A program made the translations under genes and the position numbers. Below are positions 17,895 through 28,684 of a stretch of 64,000 bases of DNA, in pieces. Position 1 is the stretch's first letter; the number at the start of each line of letters is the position of its first letter. The stretch lies in NCBI GenBank assembly GCA_963770375.1, contig CAVYPM010000029.1, positions 270,176 through 334,175 of the forward strand, written 5' to 3'. The notes beneath the pieces are model-generated. The model made no database searches, had not been told where the DNA came from, and saw only the letters and a program-made list of their open reading frames with translations. The DNA is from DASVBE01 sp963770375 (GTDB lineage: Bacteria; Actinomycetota; Actinomycetes; Streptosporangiales; Streptosporangiaceae).

Positions 17895-19112
17895 GTGCGG
17901 CCAACCAGAGAATGGCTCGGAAGGCACCGGGTCGCCACGTTCGTGGCGGTCACGGTCTTCTTCGTCGTGATCGACGTGCTGGCCACGCTCAGCGGCGCGA
18001 CCTGGTGGCCGACCCAGCCGGGCACGCTGGCCTGGGTCATGCTCGGGTTTCAGGTCGCGGCCTGCTCCTCGCTGGCGCTCCGGCGCCGGGCCCCGCTGGC
18101 CGTGGTAGCCATCCTGGGCGCCTTCACCCTCGCGATCACGCTGCTGATCTGGCCGGCGGGCGCGCTGACGCCCGCGCACGAAGACAACATCTGGGCGCCG
18201 TACTCGACCATCCTCGCCGCCTACGGGCCGGTCCTGTGCTGCCGGGACCGCCGGACCGCGTTCACCGCGATCGGCCTGCTGGCCCTGGTTGTCGCCCGGC
18301 CGTGGCACGCGACACTGCTGATCATCTCGATCGGCCTGGTCCGGACCCTGGTCGGGCCGCTGCTCGCGCTGTACTTCGAGGCCCGGCAGCGGCTGGTCCA
18401 GGCCCTGCGGGAGCGCGCGGAGCGCGCCGAGCGGGAGCAGCACCTGCTCGCCGAGCAGGCCCGTGACGAGGAGCGGGCCCGGCTGGCCGGGGAGATGCAC
18501 GACATCGTCACCCACCGGGTCAGCCTGATGGTGCTCCAGGCCGGTGCGCTGCGGATGACCGCGCCCGACGAGGCGACCCGGCAGGCCGCGGAGGACCTGC
18601 GCGCGGCCGGCTGCCAGGCCCTGGACGAACTGCGCGACCTGGTCGGCATCCTGCGCACGGCGCCGGAGGAGGACCAGGCCCCGCCCGCCCAGGGGCTCGC
18701 CGCCCTGGTCGCCGAGTCGACGGCGGTCGGCACCCCGGCCGAGCTGATCGAGGAGGGCGACCCCGCGCACGCCTCGCCGGTCGTCGGCCGGACCGCCTAC
18801 CGGCTGGTCCGCGAGGCGCTGACCAACGTCCGCAAGCACGCCCCGGGCGCGCGGGTGACCGTACGGGTCAGCTACGGCGAGGCGCAGGTCAGGATCTCGG
18901 TGCGGAACACCCGCCCGCCCGGCGGGCCGGGTGCGGCGGACGGGCGGGGCAGCGCGCTGGCCGCGACCGGATCCGGTCTTGGCCTGGCCAGCCTGCGCCA
19001 GCGCATCGAGCTGGTGCGCGGGACCATGCACGCGGGGCCGGCGGCCGACGGCGGGTTCTGCGTCGAGGCCACCCTGCCCGCCTACGTGCCGACAGCGGAA
19101 ACGGCGGTCTGA
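17895..19112 (+). CDS. NarL-type sensor histidine kinase
   Basis: 405 residues. Five or so N-terminal membrane helices (about 12-165) are followed by a coiled linker, the HisKA_3 phosphoacceptor region (ARLAGEMHDIVTHRVSLMVL, His at about 207) and an HATPase domain with RLVREALTNVRKHAPG (N box) and GSGLGLASLRQRIE (G box). This is the DesK/LiaS-like class common in actinomycetes. It starts at GTG 17895 and ends 3 bp before its response regulator. It faces away from the YceI-ABC exporter genes, a frequent arrangement for pump control. Confidence 0.92.
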   Translation: MRPTREWLGRHRVATFVAVTVFFVVIDVLATLSGATWWPTQPGTLAWVMLGFQVAACSSLALRRRAPLAVVAILGAFTLAITLLIWPAGALTPAHEDNIWAPYSTILAAYGPVLCCRDRRTAFTAIGLLALVVARPWHATLLIISIGLVRTLVGPLLALYFEARQRLVQALRERAERAEREQHLLAEQARDEERARLAGEMHDIVTHRVSLMVLQAGALRMTAPDEATRQAAEDLRAAGCQALDELRDLVGILRTAPEEDQAPPAQGLAALVAESTAVGTPAELIEEGDPAHASPVVGRTAYRLVREALTNVRKHAPGARVTVRVSYGEAQVRISVRNTRPPGGPGAADGRGSALAATGSGLGLASLRQRIELVRGTMHAGPAADGGFCVEATLPAYVPTAETAV

Positions 19113-19115
19113 GAC

Positions 19116-19769
19116 ATGATCAGGGTCGTGGTCGTCGACGACGAGCAGATGGTCTGCGCGCACCTGCGGACGATCCTCGGCTCGGCCGACGACATCGAGG
19201 TCGTGGACGAGGCGCACGACGGCGCGGCCGGTGTCGAGGCGGTCGTGCGCAGCCGGCCCGACGTGGTGCTGATGGACCTGCGCATGCCCGGCGTGGACGG
19301 CCTCACCGCGATCGAGCGGATCGGCGAGCTCGCCGCCAAGCCCGCGGTGGTCGTGCTGACCACCTTCGACGCCGACCAGTACGTGCTGCGCGCGCTGCGC
19401 GCCGGGGCGTCCGGCTTCCTGGTCAAGTCCACCCCGCCGGAGGACCTCATCGGCCTGGTCCGGGTCGCCGCCGAGGGGCACACCGTGCTGTCGCCCGCGG
19501 CGGCCCGCCGGCTGGTCGCCGCGTCCGGGGACCGCGAGCAGACCCGCGACCGGGCCCGCCAGCTGGCCGGGTCGCTGACCGGGCGGGAGGCCGAGGTGCT
19601 CGCCTGCCTGGGCGAGGGCCTGTCGAACGCGCAGATCGCACGGCGGCTGTACCTGTCCGAGGCCACGATCAAGGGCTACGTCTCCGCGGTGATGGACAAG
19701 CTCGGCTGCGCGAACCGGACCCAGGCCGGCCTGCTCGCCCACGACGCCGGCCTGGTGACCGGCCCGTGA
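19116..19769 (+). CDS. NarL/LuxR family response regulator
   Basis: 217 residues. A receiver domain with phospho-acceptor Asp in VVLMDLRMPGVDG, acidic pocket VDDEQ, conserved Thr in VLTTFD and Lys in FLVKSTPPEDL. It is joined to a C-terminal LuxR-type HTH (LTGREAEVLACLGEGLSNAQ, SEATIKGYVSAVMDKLG). It is the partner of the preceding kinase, with only 3 bp between the genes. The likely target is the adjacent exporter; no operator could be picked out. Confidence 0.93.
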   Translation: MIRVVVVDDEQMVCAHLRTILGSADDIEVVDEAHDGAAGVEAVVRSRPDVVLMDLRMPGVDGLTAIERIGELAAKPAVVVLTTFDADQYVLRALRAGASGFLVKSTPPEDLIGLVRVAAEGHTVLSPAAARRLVAASGDREQTRDRARQLAGSLTGREAEVLACLGEGLSNAQIARRLYLSEATIKGYVSAVMDKLGCANRTQAGLLAHDAGLVTGP

Positions 19770-19935
19770 AACCGCGTGCGCCGAAGGCTCTCGTGGTCAC
19801 CTTGGCGTGCCGGCGGACCCGGCCTGGGCCCTGGACGGCACGGCCCTGGCTGGCCTAGACACCCGGCTCGCGCCAACGAGCCGTATCCCTAAAAGCGGGA
19901 CGCGCTGAAACAGCGGCCGGCCTGCGAGACGGAGA

Positions 19936-20984
19936 CTACGGCTCCGGGGTGCCCGCCGAGGCCGGGACGGTCCCCGCACCGTTGCGGTGGAAGCTGAGCG
20001 GGTGATGGCAGGCGGCCATGTGGCCGTTGTTCCCGTACTCGACCAGCGGCGGTTCCTGCTGGGCGCAGATCTCGGTGGCGTAGCGGCACCGCGGGTGGAA
20101 CCGGCACCCCGAGGGCGGCTGGATCGGGCTGGGCACGTCGCCTTCCAGCACGATTTGCTCACGCCGGTCCGACAGGTCGGGGTCGGGGATCGGGACCGCC
20201 GACAGCAGCGCCTCGGTGTAGGGGTGGATCGGCTTCTGGTAGAGCTCCTCGGCCGGCGAGACCTCGACGATCTTGCCCAGGTACATGACCGCGATCCGGT
20301 CCGAGACGTGCCGCACCACGCCGAGGTCATGGGCGATGAAGATATAGGTCAGGTCCAGCTCGTCCTGCAGGTCGTCGAGCAGGTTGATGACCTGGGCCCG
20401 GATCGACACGTCCAGCGCGGAGACCGGCTCGTCGGCGATGATCAGCCGGGGGTGCATGGCCAGCGCCCGGGCCACGCCGATCCGCTGCCGCTGGCCGCCG
20501 GAGAACTCGTGCGGATACCGGTTGAGGTGCTCGGGCGACAGCCCGACCAGCTCGAGCAGTTCCTCCACCCGCTTCTTGATCTTCTTGCGGTCGCCGTAGT
20601 TATGGATCTCCAGCGGGTCGGAAATGATCGTGCCGACCCGCTTGCGCGGGTTCAGCGAGGCGTACGGGTCCTGGAACACCATCTGCATCTCGCGCCGGAC
20701 GGGGCGCAGCGCGCGCCGCGACAGCTTGGAGATGTCGCGGCCCTCGAAGGTGACCGTGCCGCCGCTGAGCTCGTGCAGCCGGATGATGCACCGGCCGAGC
20801 GTGGACTTGCCGCAGCCGGACTCACCCACGAGCCCCAGCGTCTCGCCCGCCCGGATCTCGAAGCTGACGTCGTCCACCGCGTGCACCCGGGCGACCTCGC
20901 GCTGGATGACGACGCCGTCCTTGATCGGGAAGTACTTCTTGACGTGCTCGGCACGCAGCAGCACTTCCCGGTCGTCGCTCGCGG

Positions 20985-20988
<4 letters not shown>
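19936..20988 (-). CDS. Oligopeptide/dipeptide-type ABC importer ATPase, OppF/DppF-like
   Basis: 350 residues. Walker A GESGCGKST, signature FSGGQRQRIGVARAL, Walker B RLIIADEPVSALDVS, and the C-terminal oligopeptide-transporter domain with the Cys motif CRFHPRCRYATEICAQ that can hold an iron-sulfur cluster or zinc. The Met at 20988 overlaps the stop of the preceding ATPase gene (ATGA). It is the last gene of the five-gene importer operon and energises uptake together with the OppD-like subunit. Confidence 0.92.
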
Positions 20989-22016
<1,028 letters not shown>

Positions 22017-22017
<1 letters not shown>

Positions 22018-22988
22018 CAGGCGAGCCGCACTCTGGGGTCGAGCCGGGCGTACGCGACGTCCACCAGCGCGCTGGCCAGCACGATGAAGAAGGCCCCGTA
22101 GATGACGGTGGCCATGATCACCGGGAGGTCGAGGTTAAGCAGCGACTGGTAGGCCAGGTAGCCCAGGCCGTGGATGCCGAACACGATCTCGACGAGCAAA
22201 ACCCCGCCGGCCACCAAGGCGCCGAAGTCGAGCCCGAACAGGCTGACGTACGTAATCATCGAGTTGCGCAGCGTGTGCCGCAGCAGCACCCGCCGCTCGG
22301 TCAGGCCCTTGGCGCGGGCCGTACGGATGTAGTCCTCGTTCTGGATCTCCAGCAGGCTGGCTCGCAGCACCCGCGCGTAGAAGCCGATATAGAGGACCGA
22401 CAGCGTGATCCAGGGCAGCACAAGCCCCTTGAACCACAGCAGCGGATCCTGGGTCAGCGGGGTATACCCGAGCGGCGGGACCCAGCTGAACAGGAACGTA
22501 TCGTGAAGTCTGCTCTGGGATATGAGGTTGACGACCTCACCTAGCCAGAACACCGGTATGGAAATTCCGATCAGGGCCACGATCATCAGGAGCGGATCGA
22601 AGAAGGTGCCTTTGAGCACTGCGGCCAGCAGCCCCATGCTGATCGACACCACCACCCAGATGAGGGCGGCCCCGACCACCAGCGACAGGGTCGCCGGCAC
22701 GGCGGCGGCGATCTCGGGGATGACCTTCTGGCCCTGGTTCGAGTAGGACACCAGGTCGCGGGTGATGAAGATCTTCTTCATCATCAGGCCGTACTGCACC
22801 GGGAAGGGCTCGTCCAGCCCGAACTGATGCCGGATCTCGGCCAGGACCTGCGGGCTCGGGTTGCGGCCCGCGATCTGCCTGGCCGGGTCGACGCCCGGGG
22901 TCTTGAAGAAGATCACGAACACCAGAAGCGTGATCGCGAACATGACCAGCAGGGTCCAGAGGGCCCGCCGGATGATGAAGTTCAGCAC
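22017..22988 (-). CDS. ABC importer permease, DppB/OppB-like
   Basis: 323 residues with an N-terminal helix (FIIRRALWTLLVMFAITLLV), a periplasmic loop and the binding-protein-dependent transport signature EDYIRTARAKGLTERRVLLR, the EAA loop that contacts the ATPases. It starts at GTG 22988 and overlaps the next gene by one base (TGATG). With the OppC-like subunit it forms the channel of a peptide/nickel-type importer. Confidence 0.92.
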
Positions 22989-23046
22989 GAGGGCCGCCGC
23001 ACCCGGCGCTGCCGGGATGCCGGGACGCCGGCCTCAGCAGGTCTGG

Positions 23047-24096
23047 TCACTGCCCCTCCACCCTCAGCTTGGCGCGCGGATCCAGCGCGTCGCGGATACC
23101 GTCGCCCAGCACGTTCAGCGCCAGCACGGTCAGCACAATCATGATCCCTGGCGCGATCGACACTATCGGCCGGGTGTACAGAAGCTGCTGGCCGTCGCTG
23201 ATGATCGTGCCCCAGCTGACGTTGGGCGGCTGGACGCCGACGCCCAGGAAGGACAGCGCCGCCTCGGTGAAGATCGTGGTGGCGATCATCAGCGGGAACA
23301 GCACGATCACCACGGACACCACGTTGGGCAGGATGTCGGAGAACATCAGCCGCAGGTTGGAGGCGCCCAGGGCGATGGCCGCCTCGGCGTACTCCTTATT
23401 GATCACGGTCAGCACATGGCCGCGGATGGGTCTGTACACGTACGGCACGTAGATGACGGCGATGATCAGCGTGGGCAGCCACAGGCTGGTCGCCACGATG
23501 TGGATCGGGCCGAATTGGAGGCCGTTGGAGGAGGTCAGCAGCTCGGTCCCGATGCAGATCGCGAGCAGGATCACGGGGAACGCCCAGATCAGGTCCATTA
23601 TCCGGGACAGCAGCGCGTCGACCGTGCCGCCGAAGAACCCGGCGATGAGCGCAAGGACTGTGGCGATAAGGCAGGCGATGGCCGCCGAGCCGATGCCGAT
23701 CAGCAGCGACGTGCGCCCGCCGTAGAGCACCAGGGCCATCACGTCCCGGCCCTGGGCATCAGCGCCAAGGAAGTAGTGCGCCGGATCCCACGTCGGGCCG
23801 ATCGGTGTCACACCCAGGTGCAGGGTCCCGCCGCCGGCCTGCATCAGCGGGACCTTCTTGCCGTTGACGATCGTGGTCCCGTTTAGGTTGTTGGCGAACG
23901 GGTCCACGTGGGCGATGTGCTGTGCGTAGAACGGCGCCAGGAAGCACGCCACCACGATCAGCAGGAAGAGAGCCAAGGAAGCCATCGCGAGGCGGTTCCG
24001 CCAGAGCTGGCGCGCGGCCAGCGCCCAGGGGCTGCGGCCTGCTACCGCTTGCCCCGGATCGCCGGCAGCTGTGACCTCCTCGAGTACTGCCGCCAT
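23047..24096 (-). CDS. ABC importer permease, DppC/OppC-like
   Basis: 349 residues. An N-terminal cytoplasmic tail and helix (AMASLALFLLIVVACFLAPF) are followed by a long extracytoplasmic insertion with FLGADAQGRDVMALVLYGGR, the family hallmark, and the EAA loop KEYAEAAIALGASNLRLMFS. A good ribosome site (GGGAGAGAG) precedes ATG 24096. It follows the binding-protein gene by 47 bp in the operon. Confidence 0.92.
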   Translation of the reverse strand: MAAVLEEVTAAGDPGQAVAGRSPWALAARQLWRNRLAMASLALFLLIVVACFLAPFYAQHIAHVDPFANNLNGTTIVNGKKVPLMQAGGGTLHLGVTPIGPTWDPAHYFLGADAQGRDVMALVLYGGRTSLLIGIGSAAIACLIATVLALIAGFFGGTVDALLSRIMDLIWAFPVILLAICIGTELLTSSNGLQFGPIHIVATSLWLPTLIIAVIYVPYVYRPIRGHVLTVINKEYAEAAIALGASNLRLMFSDILPNVVSVVIVLFPLMIATTIFTEAALSFLGVGVQPPNVSWGTIISDGQQLLYTRPIVSIAPGIMIVLTVLALNVLGDGIRDALDPRAKLRVEGQ

Positions 24097-24143
24097 TGAC
24101 TCTCTCCCTGCCGATGCGTGCTAGCTACGTCCTGGATCCTTCC

Positions 24144-25904
24144 TTACTGGACCCAGAGCTGGTCGATCAGGATGTACCACTGGGGGTTCCACTGGTAATT
24201 ACCGACCCGCTTAGACAGGAAGTCAATCTGCTTCGGGTTGTAGAGGTCAACCCATGGGGCCTGGTCAGTGACCTCATGGTCAACCTGAGCCCACAGGTCG
24301 TTGGCCCCGGCCAGGTTGGTCAGCTGCATGTTCGAGGCCTGCGTCATCTGCTTCTGGATGTTCTGGTCGCAGAACGCGGCGATGTTGGGGCTGGCGTCGC
24401 TGCCGGGATGGATGCTGCCGCAGCCCAGCAGCACGTTCAGGAAGTCCGACGGAACGGGGTAGTCCTGATACCACGCCGACCAGGCCACCTGCCACTTCTT
24501 GTTGTTGTTGGAGTTCTGCACGAACGGGTACTGGATGCTGCCGGTGAGCAGCTGGGTGGACGCCTTGTAGCCGATCTTGTTCAGGTCGGACACCATCTGC
24601 AGGGCGAGCGCCTTGCTGGTCTCGTCGGTGGCGCTGTTCACGACCACCTTCATGCCGGCCGTCCCGGACTGCTGCACCAGCTGCTTGGCCTTGGCGATGT
24701 CGGGCGCGGTCCACTTGGTGTGGTCGGAGCCAGCGGTGTACGGGCAGTACGGCTTGTAGCCGGGGAAGTTGGGCGGCAGGATCTGGCAGGTCGGCACGGC
24801 GAGAGACGTGCCGCCACCGATCTTGACGTAGGCGTTGCGGTCAGCCGCGAAGTTGATCGCCTGCCGGGCCTTCAGGTTGTTGAACGGAGCGGTCTTGGTG
24901 TTGAGCGCCATGTACCAGTCGGCCGTGAGCGGATTCACGTGCACCTGGTTCTCGTACTGCGCACTGTTCAGCTCGTTCAGCCGGTCGGACGGAATGACGT
25001 CGCCGTCGAACACCTCGTCCGCCTGGCCGTTCTCGACCTGGGTTACTTCCTCGGAGATCGGCAGGCCGTACTTCTCGATGATCTTGTCCGGGTAACCCGC
25101 CGGCTGGGCGTCCTTGCTCCACAGCTTGAAGTTCGGGTTACGGACCAGAACCGCGGCCTTGTTGGGGTCGTACGACTGCCACATGTACGGCCCGGTGCCG
25201 GGCGGCACGTTGTTGCCGGTCAGCTTGAACGGGGTGTTGCCGGGCACCACGTAGGCGAACGGCAGCGCCAGCTTGTCGAAGAACTCGGTGTCCGGCGCGG
25301 TCAGGTGGATCGTCAGCGTCATCGCCGAGTCGTCGGCCACCACGCCCTGGCTGAGGTCACATTTCTTTGTCGAGCATTTGTCCGCGCCGACGATTCCTGA
25401 ATAGAACGACGTCGGGCCGGGAACGGTGAATTGCCGCTCGAACGTGCGGACAAAGTCGCTCGGCTTCATCGTGGTGCCGTCGGAGAACTTGATGCCGGGG
25501 CGGATGTGGAACACGTAGGTCTTGCCGCCGTCGGTCGGCGTCGGCAGCGCGGTCGCCAGGTCCGGGACGATCTTGGTCCCCTCGACTCCGCCCACCCGCT
25601 TGAACTGCGTCAGCCCGTCGTGGGTGTTGATCAGGAGCTGCCATTCCTCCAGCGTGTAGTTCTGCGCCGGGTCGGCAACGCCGAAGGAGGAGTTGGCCAG
25701 GATCGTGAACGTGCCGCCCGTGTGGCTCGCGGCCGCTGAGCTCGAGGGCGTGCTTGACGACCCGCTGCCGCCTCCGCCGCCGCTGCTCGTGCCGCAGCCC
25801 GCTGCGATCACTGCGAGCGCGGTGAGCGCCGCAGCGCCCCACCGGAATTGCCGGGTCGACGGTTTTTTCTGGACAGCCGTCGTTATTACACGAATTCTCT
25901 TCAT
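24144..25904 (-). CDS. ABC importer substrate-binding lipoprotein (SBP_bac_5 family)
   Basis: 586 residues. Lipoprotein signal with lipobox VIAAGC near residue 33, then a Gly/Ser-rich tether, then the family-5 solute-binding fold (GVADPAQNYTLEEWQLLINT, KFSDGTTMKPSDFVRTFERQ). ATG 25904 has GGGAGG five bases upstream and directly begins a charged signal start (MKRIRV); a start at 25985 would add 27 unlikely residues. It is the first gene of the operon. Family members bind peptides, nickel or other small molecules; the ligand is not clear here. Confidence 0.92.
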   Translation of the reverse strand: MKRIRVITTAVQKKPSTRQFRWGAAALTALAVIAAGCGTSSGGGGGSGSSSTPSSSAAASHTGGTFTILANSSFGVADPAQNYTLEEWQLLINTHDGLTQFKRVGGVEGTKIVPDLATALPTPTDGGKTYVFHIRPGIKFSDGTTMKPSDFVRTFERQFTVPGPTSFYSGIVGADKCSTKKCDLSQGVVADDSAMTLTIHLTAPDTEFFDKLALPFAYVVPGNTPFKLTGNNVPPGTGPYMWQSYDPNKAAVLVRNPNFKLWSKDAQPAGYPDKIIEKYGLPISEEVTQVENGQADEVFDGDVIPSDRLNELNSAQYENQVHVNPLTADWYMALNTKTAPFNNLKARQAINFAADRNAYVKIGGGTSLAVPTCQILPPNFPGYKPYCPYTAGSDHTKWTAPDIAKAKQLVQQSGTAGMKVVVNSATDETSKALALQMVSDLNKIGYKASTQLLTGSIQYPFVQNSNNNKKWQVAWSAWYQDYPVPSDFLNVLLGCGSIHPGSDASPNIAAFCDQNIQKQMTQASNMQLTNLAGANDLWAQVDHEVTDQAPWVDLYNPKQIDFLSKRVGNYQWNPQWYILIDQLWVQ

Positions 25905-26076
25905 CAGGCCTCCCTTGCGGCAGTATCGACGCCACCCAGCTGTCACGGGTGAAGCCCCTGCAACAGAGCGGTAACGTTTCAGCATGCCGGACCCGTCAGC
26001 GGTGCCCGCAACAGGGTCCGCCGTAGCGCTGTGACCTGCGACTTCACCGAGCCTGCGGGGGCCGCCGCGGAAGACG

Positions 26077-26520
26077 TCAGTTGATGTCGAACTCGTTCCC
26101 CTCGGGGTCTTTCATCCCTACTGCGTAGTGATCGAGGCCCTCGGCGGTCAGCTCGACCGTCCGGGTGGCGCCGAGCGCGCACAGCCGCTGCGCCTCGGCC
26201 TCGACCCGCTGCCTGCGGGTCTCCATCGGGAGCGCCCGTCCGCCGCTGACGTAGATGTCGAGGTGGAGGCGGTTCTTCACGGTCTTGACGTCCGGCAGCA
26301 TGTGGAACCAGATCCGCGGCCCGCGGCCGTCCGGGTCGATGATGCTGTCCGCGCCGCCCCCCAGTTCCTCGTCCGGCAGCCCGATATCCCGCCGCCAGTC
26401 GTCCCAGGTGCCGAACCCCTCCGGCGGCGGCTCGGGCACGTAGCCCAGCGCCGCCGCCCAGAACCGGACCATCACGTCCGCGTCGGCGCAGTCGATTACC
26501 AGCTGAAACTGTGCTGCCAT
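26077..26520 (-). CDS. VOC (glyoxalase/bleomycin-resistance fold) protein
   Basis: 147 residues with the two beta-alpha-beta repeats of the VOC superfamily: FQLVIDCADADVMVRFWAAA at the start, RLHLDIYVSGG in the middle and MKDPEGNEFDIN at the end. This is the glyoxalase-like domain type. GGGGAG precedes ATG 26520. No clear full metal triad is evident, so it may be a binding protein rather than an enzyme. It is a single gene with no evident partner. Confidence 0.85.
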   Translation of the reverse strand: MAAQFQLVIDCADADVMVRFWAAALGYVPEPPPEGFGTWDDWRRDIGLPDEELGGGADSIIDPDGRGPRIWFHMLPDVKTVKNRLHLDIYVSGGRALPMETRRQRVEAEAQRLCALGATRTVELTAEGLDHYAVGMKDPEGNEFDIN

Positions 26521-26594
26521 CGGTCTCCCCTTCAGGTCGGCGGTGGCCCGGACCGTAGTAGCGGGCACTGACAGTCGGGGAAGCCCACGACCGC

Positions 26595-27878
26595 CTAACG
26601 TGCCGCCCGGGTCCCGGAACCTGCCAGCGGTTCCCCGGCGTCGGCCGCCGCGCTCCGGGTCGGGGCGGGCGTGCCGCTGTCGCGCGAGCGGCGGAGCGGG
26701 GCGGCGAGCGTGGGCAGGATGCAGCGGCGGTTGCGGGCCAGCGCGGCCAGGCCGGCCACCAGGTAGACGGCGATCAGCACGTAGCGGCCGGCCTGCCACG
26801 GGACGGCGTACTGCAGCGCGAACAGCCCCAGCAGCGTGACGGCGAGCCAGCGCGGGAACCGCAGGGTCAGCAGCACCGCCACGCCGAACAGGGTCTGCGC
26901 GGCGGTCAGCAGGAACTCCTCGACCTGGCGCGCATCCAGTGGCAGCGCCGCTGAGCCGCCGCCGGCCAGGTAGGCGAGCGGCAGGCTGCCGACCAGCAGC
27001 GTCCACTGATTGACCTTGCTGGAGATCAGGGTGCCGATCGCGTCAGCGCCCTTGCCGTGCAGGGCGAACAGGATCGCGACGATGAACTCCGGTGACTCCG
27101 ACGCCAGCGGGGCCACCCACTGCACCATCAGGAACCTGTCGATCCCCAGCTCGGTGCCGGCGCCGATCAGCGAGTGCGCGAACGGCTCAGCCGAAACCAG
27201 GATCGCCGCCGCGGACCCCAGGAACAGCGCGGCCACCAGCAGGCGGCGGCGGCGCGCGGGCAGGGCGCCTATCCGGGCGGCCGGCCCGACCAGCTCCGGT
27301 TCTGAAGGCTCCGCCCGCGAGACCCGCCACAGGTAGAAGGCGAACAGGCCGATCAGCACGAGGCCGAGGATGAGGCTGATCTGGCCCGACAGCGGTATCG
27401 CGAAGGCCACCAGCGAGGCCACGAGCAGGAAACCCAGCTCCACCCGGTACCCGGAATCCAGAACCAGTGCCCGGACGGTCCGCCCCGACCGGCGTGACGC
27501 CACCCACAGCGCGATGATCGCCACCACCGGCCAGCCCAGCCCCAGCAGAAGCCGGTTGGCTCCGGTCATGTTCGCCGCCGCGTACTGCACGTATTCCGGG
27601 TCATGGCCGGCCGTGTAACCGAAGTAGAGATCAACGGCGTACTCGGGCAGCACGGCGATGACGGCCAGGATCGCGATCGCCAGCGACCCGGAGATGTCCA
27701 CCCGGGCCGCTTCGGCCGCCCACGCGAGCAGGAACGATGCGGCCACGACGGCGGCCCCGAAGACCAGCAGCCCGGGCACGGCCGGCAGGTGCACCCCGCT
27801 GAGCCGGAAGAACAGGGCGGGAAAGATAAGGACGGCGCACGCTGCGATCGGCCGCGCCAGTTTCAGCGACATGGCCAC
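26595..27878 (-). CDS. CaCA-superfamily sodium/calcium-type cation antiporter
   Basis: 427 residues with about 11 membrane helices in two halves. The two alpha repeats of cation/Ca2+ exchangers are visible: AILAVIAVLPEYAVDLYFGY and QWVAPLASESPEFIVAILFA, each with the acidic residue of the ion site. The C-terminal tail is basic and Pro/Ala rich. It exports Ca2+ or a related cation in exchange for Na+ or H+ at the plasma membrane. GGAAGG precedes ATG 27878. It is a single gene. Confidence 0.85.
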   Translation of the reverse strand: MAMSLKLARPIAACAVLIFPALFFRLSGVHLPAVPGLLVFGAAVVAASFLLAWAAEAARVDISGSLAIAILAVIAVLPEYAVDLYFGYTAGHDPEYVQYAAANMTGANRLLLGLGWPVVAIIALWVASRRSGRTVRALVLDSGYRVELGFLLVASLVAFAIPLSGQISLILGLVLIGLFAFYLWRVSRAEPSEPELVGPAARIGALPARRRRLLVAALFLGSAAAILVSAEPFAHSLIGAGTELGIDRFLMVQWVAPLASESPEFIVAILFALHGKGADAIGTLISSKVNQWTLLVGSLPLAYLAGGGSAALPLDARQVEEFLLTAAQTLFGVAVLLTLRFPRWLAVTLLGLFALQYAVPWQAGRYVLIAVYLVAGLAALARNRRCILPTLAAPLRRSRDSGTPAPTRSAAADAGEPLAGSGTRAAR

Positions 27879-28051
27879 CTTCCGGGGAGCTCGCCGCCGG
27901 GCCCGAGGCGGGCAACCTCAGCCAGGCGACTCGTCTGGCGAAGGTCTCGTCCACCCACGCGGGCCCTGGCGCCGGAGGGCCATGGGACCCCCAGGATGTC
28001 GACGGCCAGGTCTGCCGGACTACTCCCCTTCAGGTGTTCTTTACTCAGACA

Positions 28052-28627
28052 TTACCTTAGCCGGGCACGCAAGGCCGTCGCGAGTTCCGCTCCGACGGTG
28101 CGCAGCGGCCCAGGGTCGCGGGCGGCGCGGGAGAGCAGAAGCGCGCCTTCCATGCCGGCCAGGACAAGAGTGGCGAGTGATTCAGCGTCCGGCATCGCCG
28201 CGCCATGGGCGGTGATCGATTCGGTCAGCGCGTCGCGCCACCTGGTGAGCGCTTCCGCGCAGGCGGCCGCGATCGTGTCTGAGGTGGCGGCCTCCTCCAG
28301 GGCAATAGTCGCCACCGGGCAGCCGTCCACCCAGCCACTTGCCTCCAGCTGACGGGCCGCGAGGTCCGCCCAGGCAAGGACCGCGTCAGCCGGGTGCGAT
28401 GACTCGAGCGCGGCGCGGAGCATGCGTTCGTAGGCCGATCCTGCGATGGCCACGGCTTCGGCCGCGAGCTGCTGCTTGCCGCCGGGGAAGTGGTGGGCCT
28501 GTGATCCCCAGGGTGCCCCGCTCTCGGCTACGACCTGCCGCCAGCCTGTCGCCGCGTAGCCCTGGCGCCGCAGCAAGGTGGCCATGGTTCTGATCATCCG
28601 GCTCCTGGAGTCGGTGCGGCGCCCCAT
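28052..28627 (-). CDS. TetR family regulator (LmrA/YxaF-like)
   Basis: 191 residues. The HTH has the LmrA/YxaF pattern with ATLLRRQGYAATGWRQVVAE and a recognition helix containing GAPWGSQAHHFPGGKQQLAA. The C-terminal ligand domain has GCPVATIALE, also typical of that group. It diverges from the alcohol dehydrogenase gene, with two direct repeats over that gene's promoter. It probably represses the dehydrogenase until a small hydrophobic ligand binds. Confidence 0.9.
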   Translation of the reverse strand: MGRRTDSRSRMIRTMATLLRRQGYAATGWRQVVAESGAPWGSQAHHFPGGKQQLAAEAVAIAGSAYERMLRAALESSHPADAVLAWADLAARQLEASGWVDGCPVATIALEEAATSDTIAAACAEALTRWRDALTESITAHGAAMPDAESLATLVLAGMEGALLLSRAARDPGPLRTVGAELATALRARLR

Positions 28628-28646
28628 AGCGCGGAGTCTACCGGCC

Positions 28647-28684
28647 TTGACATGACGATCGTCCTATTAAGACAATCGTCCTAT
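28647..28684 (+). promoter_or_regulatory. Promoter and TetR operator repeats of the dehydrogenase gene
   Basis: TTGACA (28647-28652) and GACAAT (28671-28676) are 18 bp apart and would start transcription at or beside ATG 28683. Two direct copies of GAC(G/A)ATCGTCCTAT (28654-28667 and 28671-28684) occupy the spacer and the -10. The core GACGATCGTC is itself a palindrome. Confidence 0.6.

Noticed and set aside
17880..19742. 620-residue minus-strand frame opposite the two-component genes
   Set aside because: Shadow of the kinase and regulator, whose motifs are complete on the plus strand.
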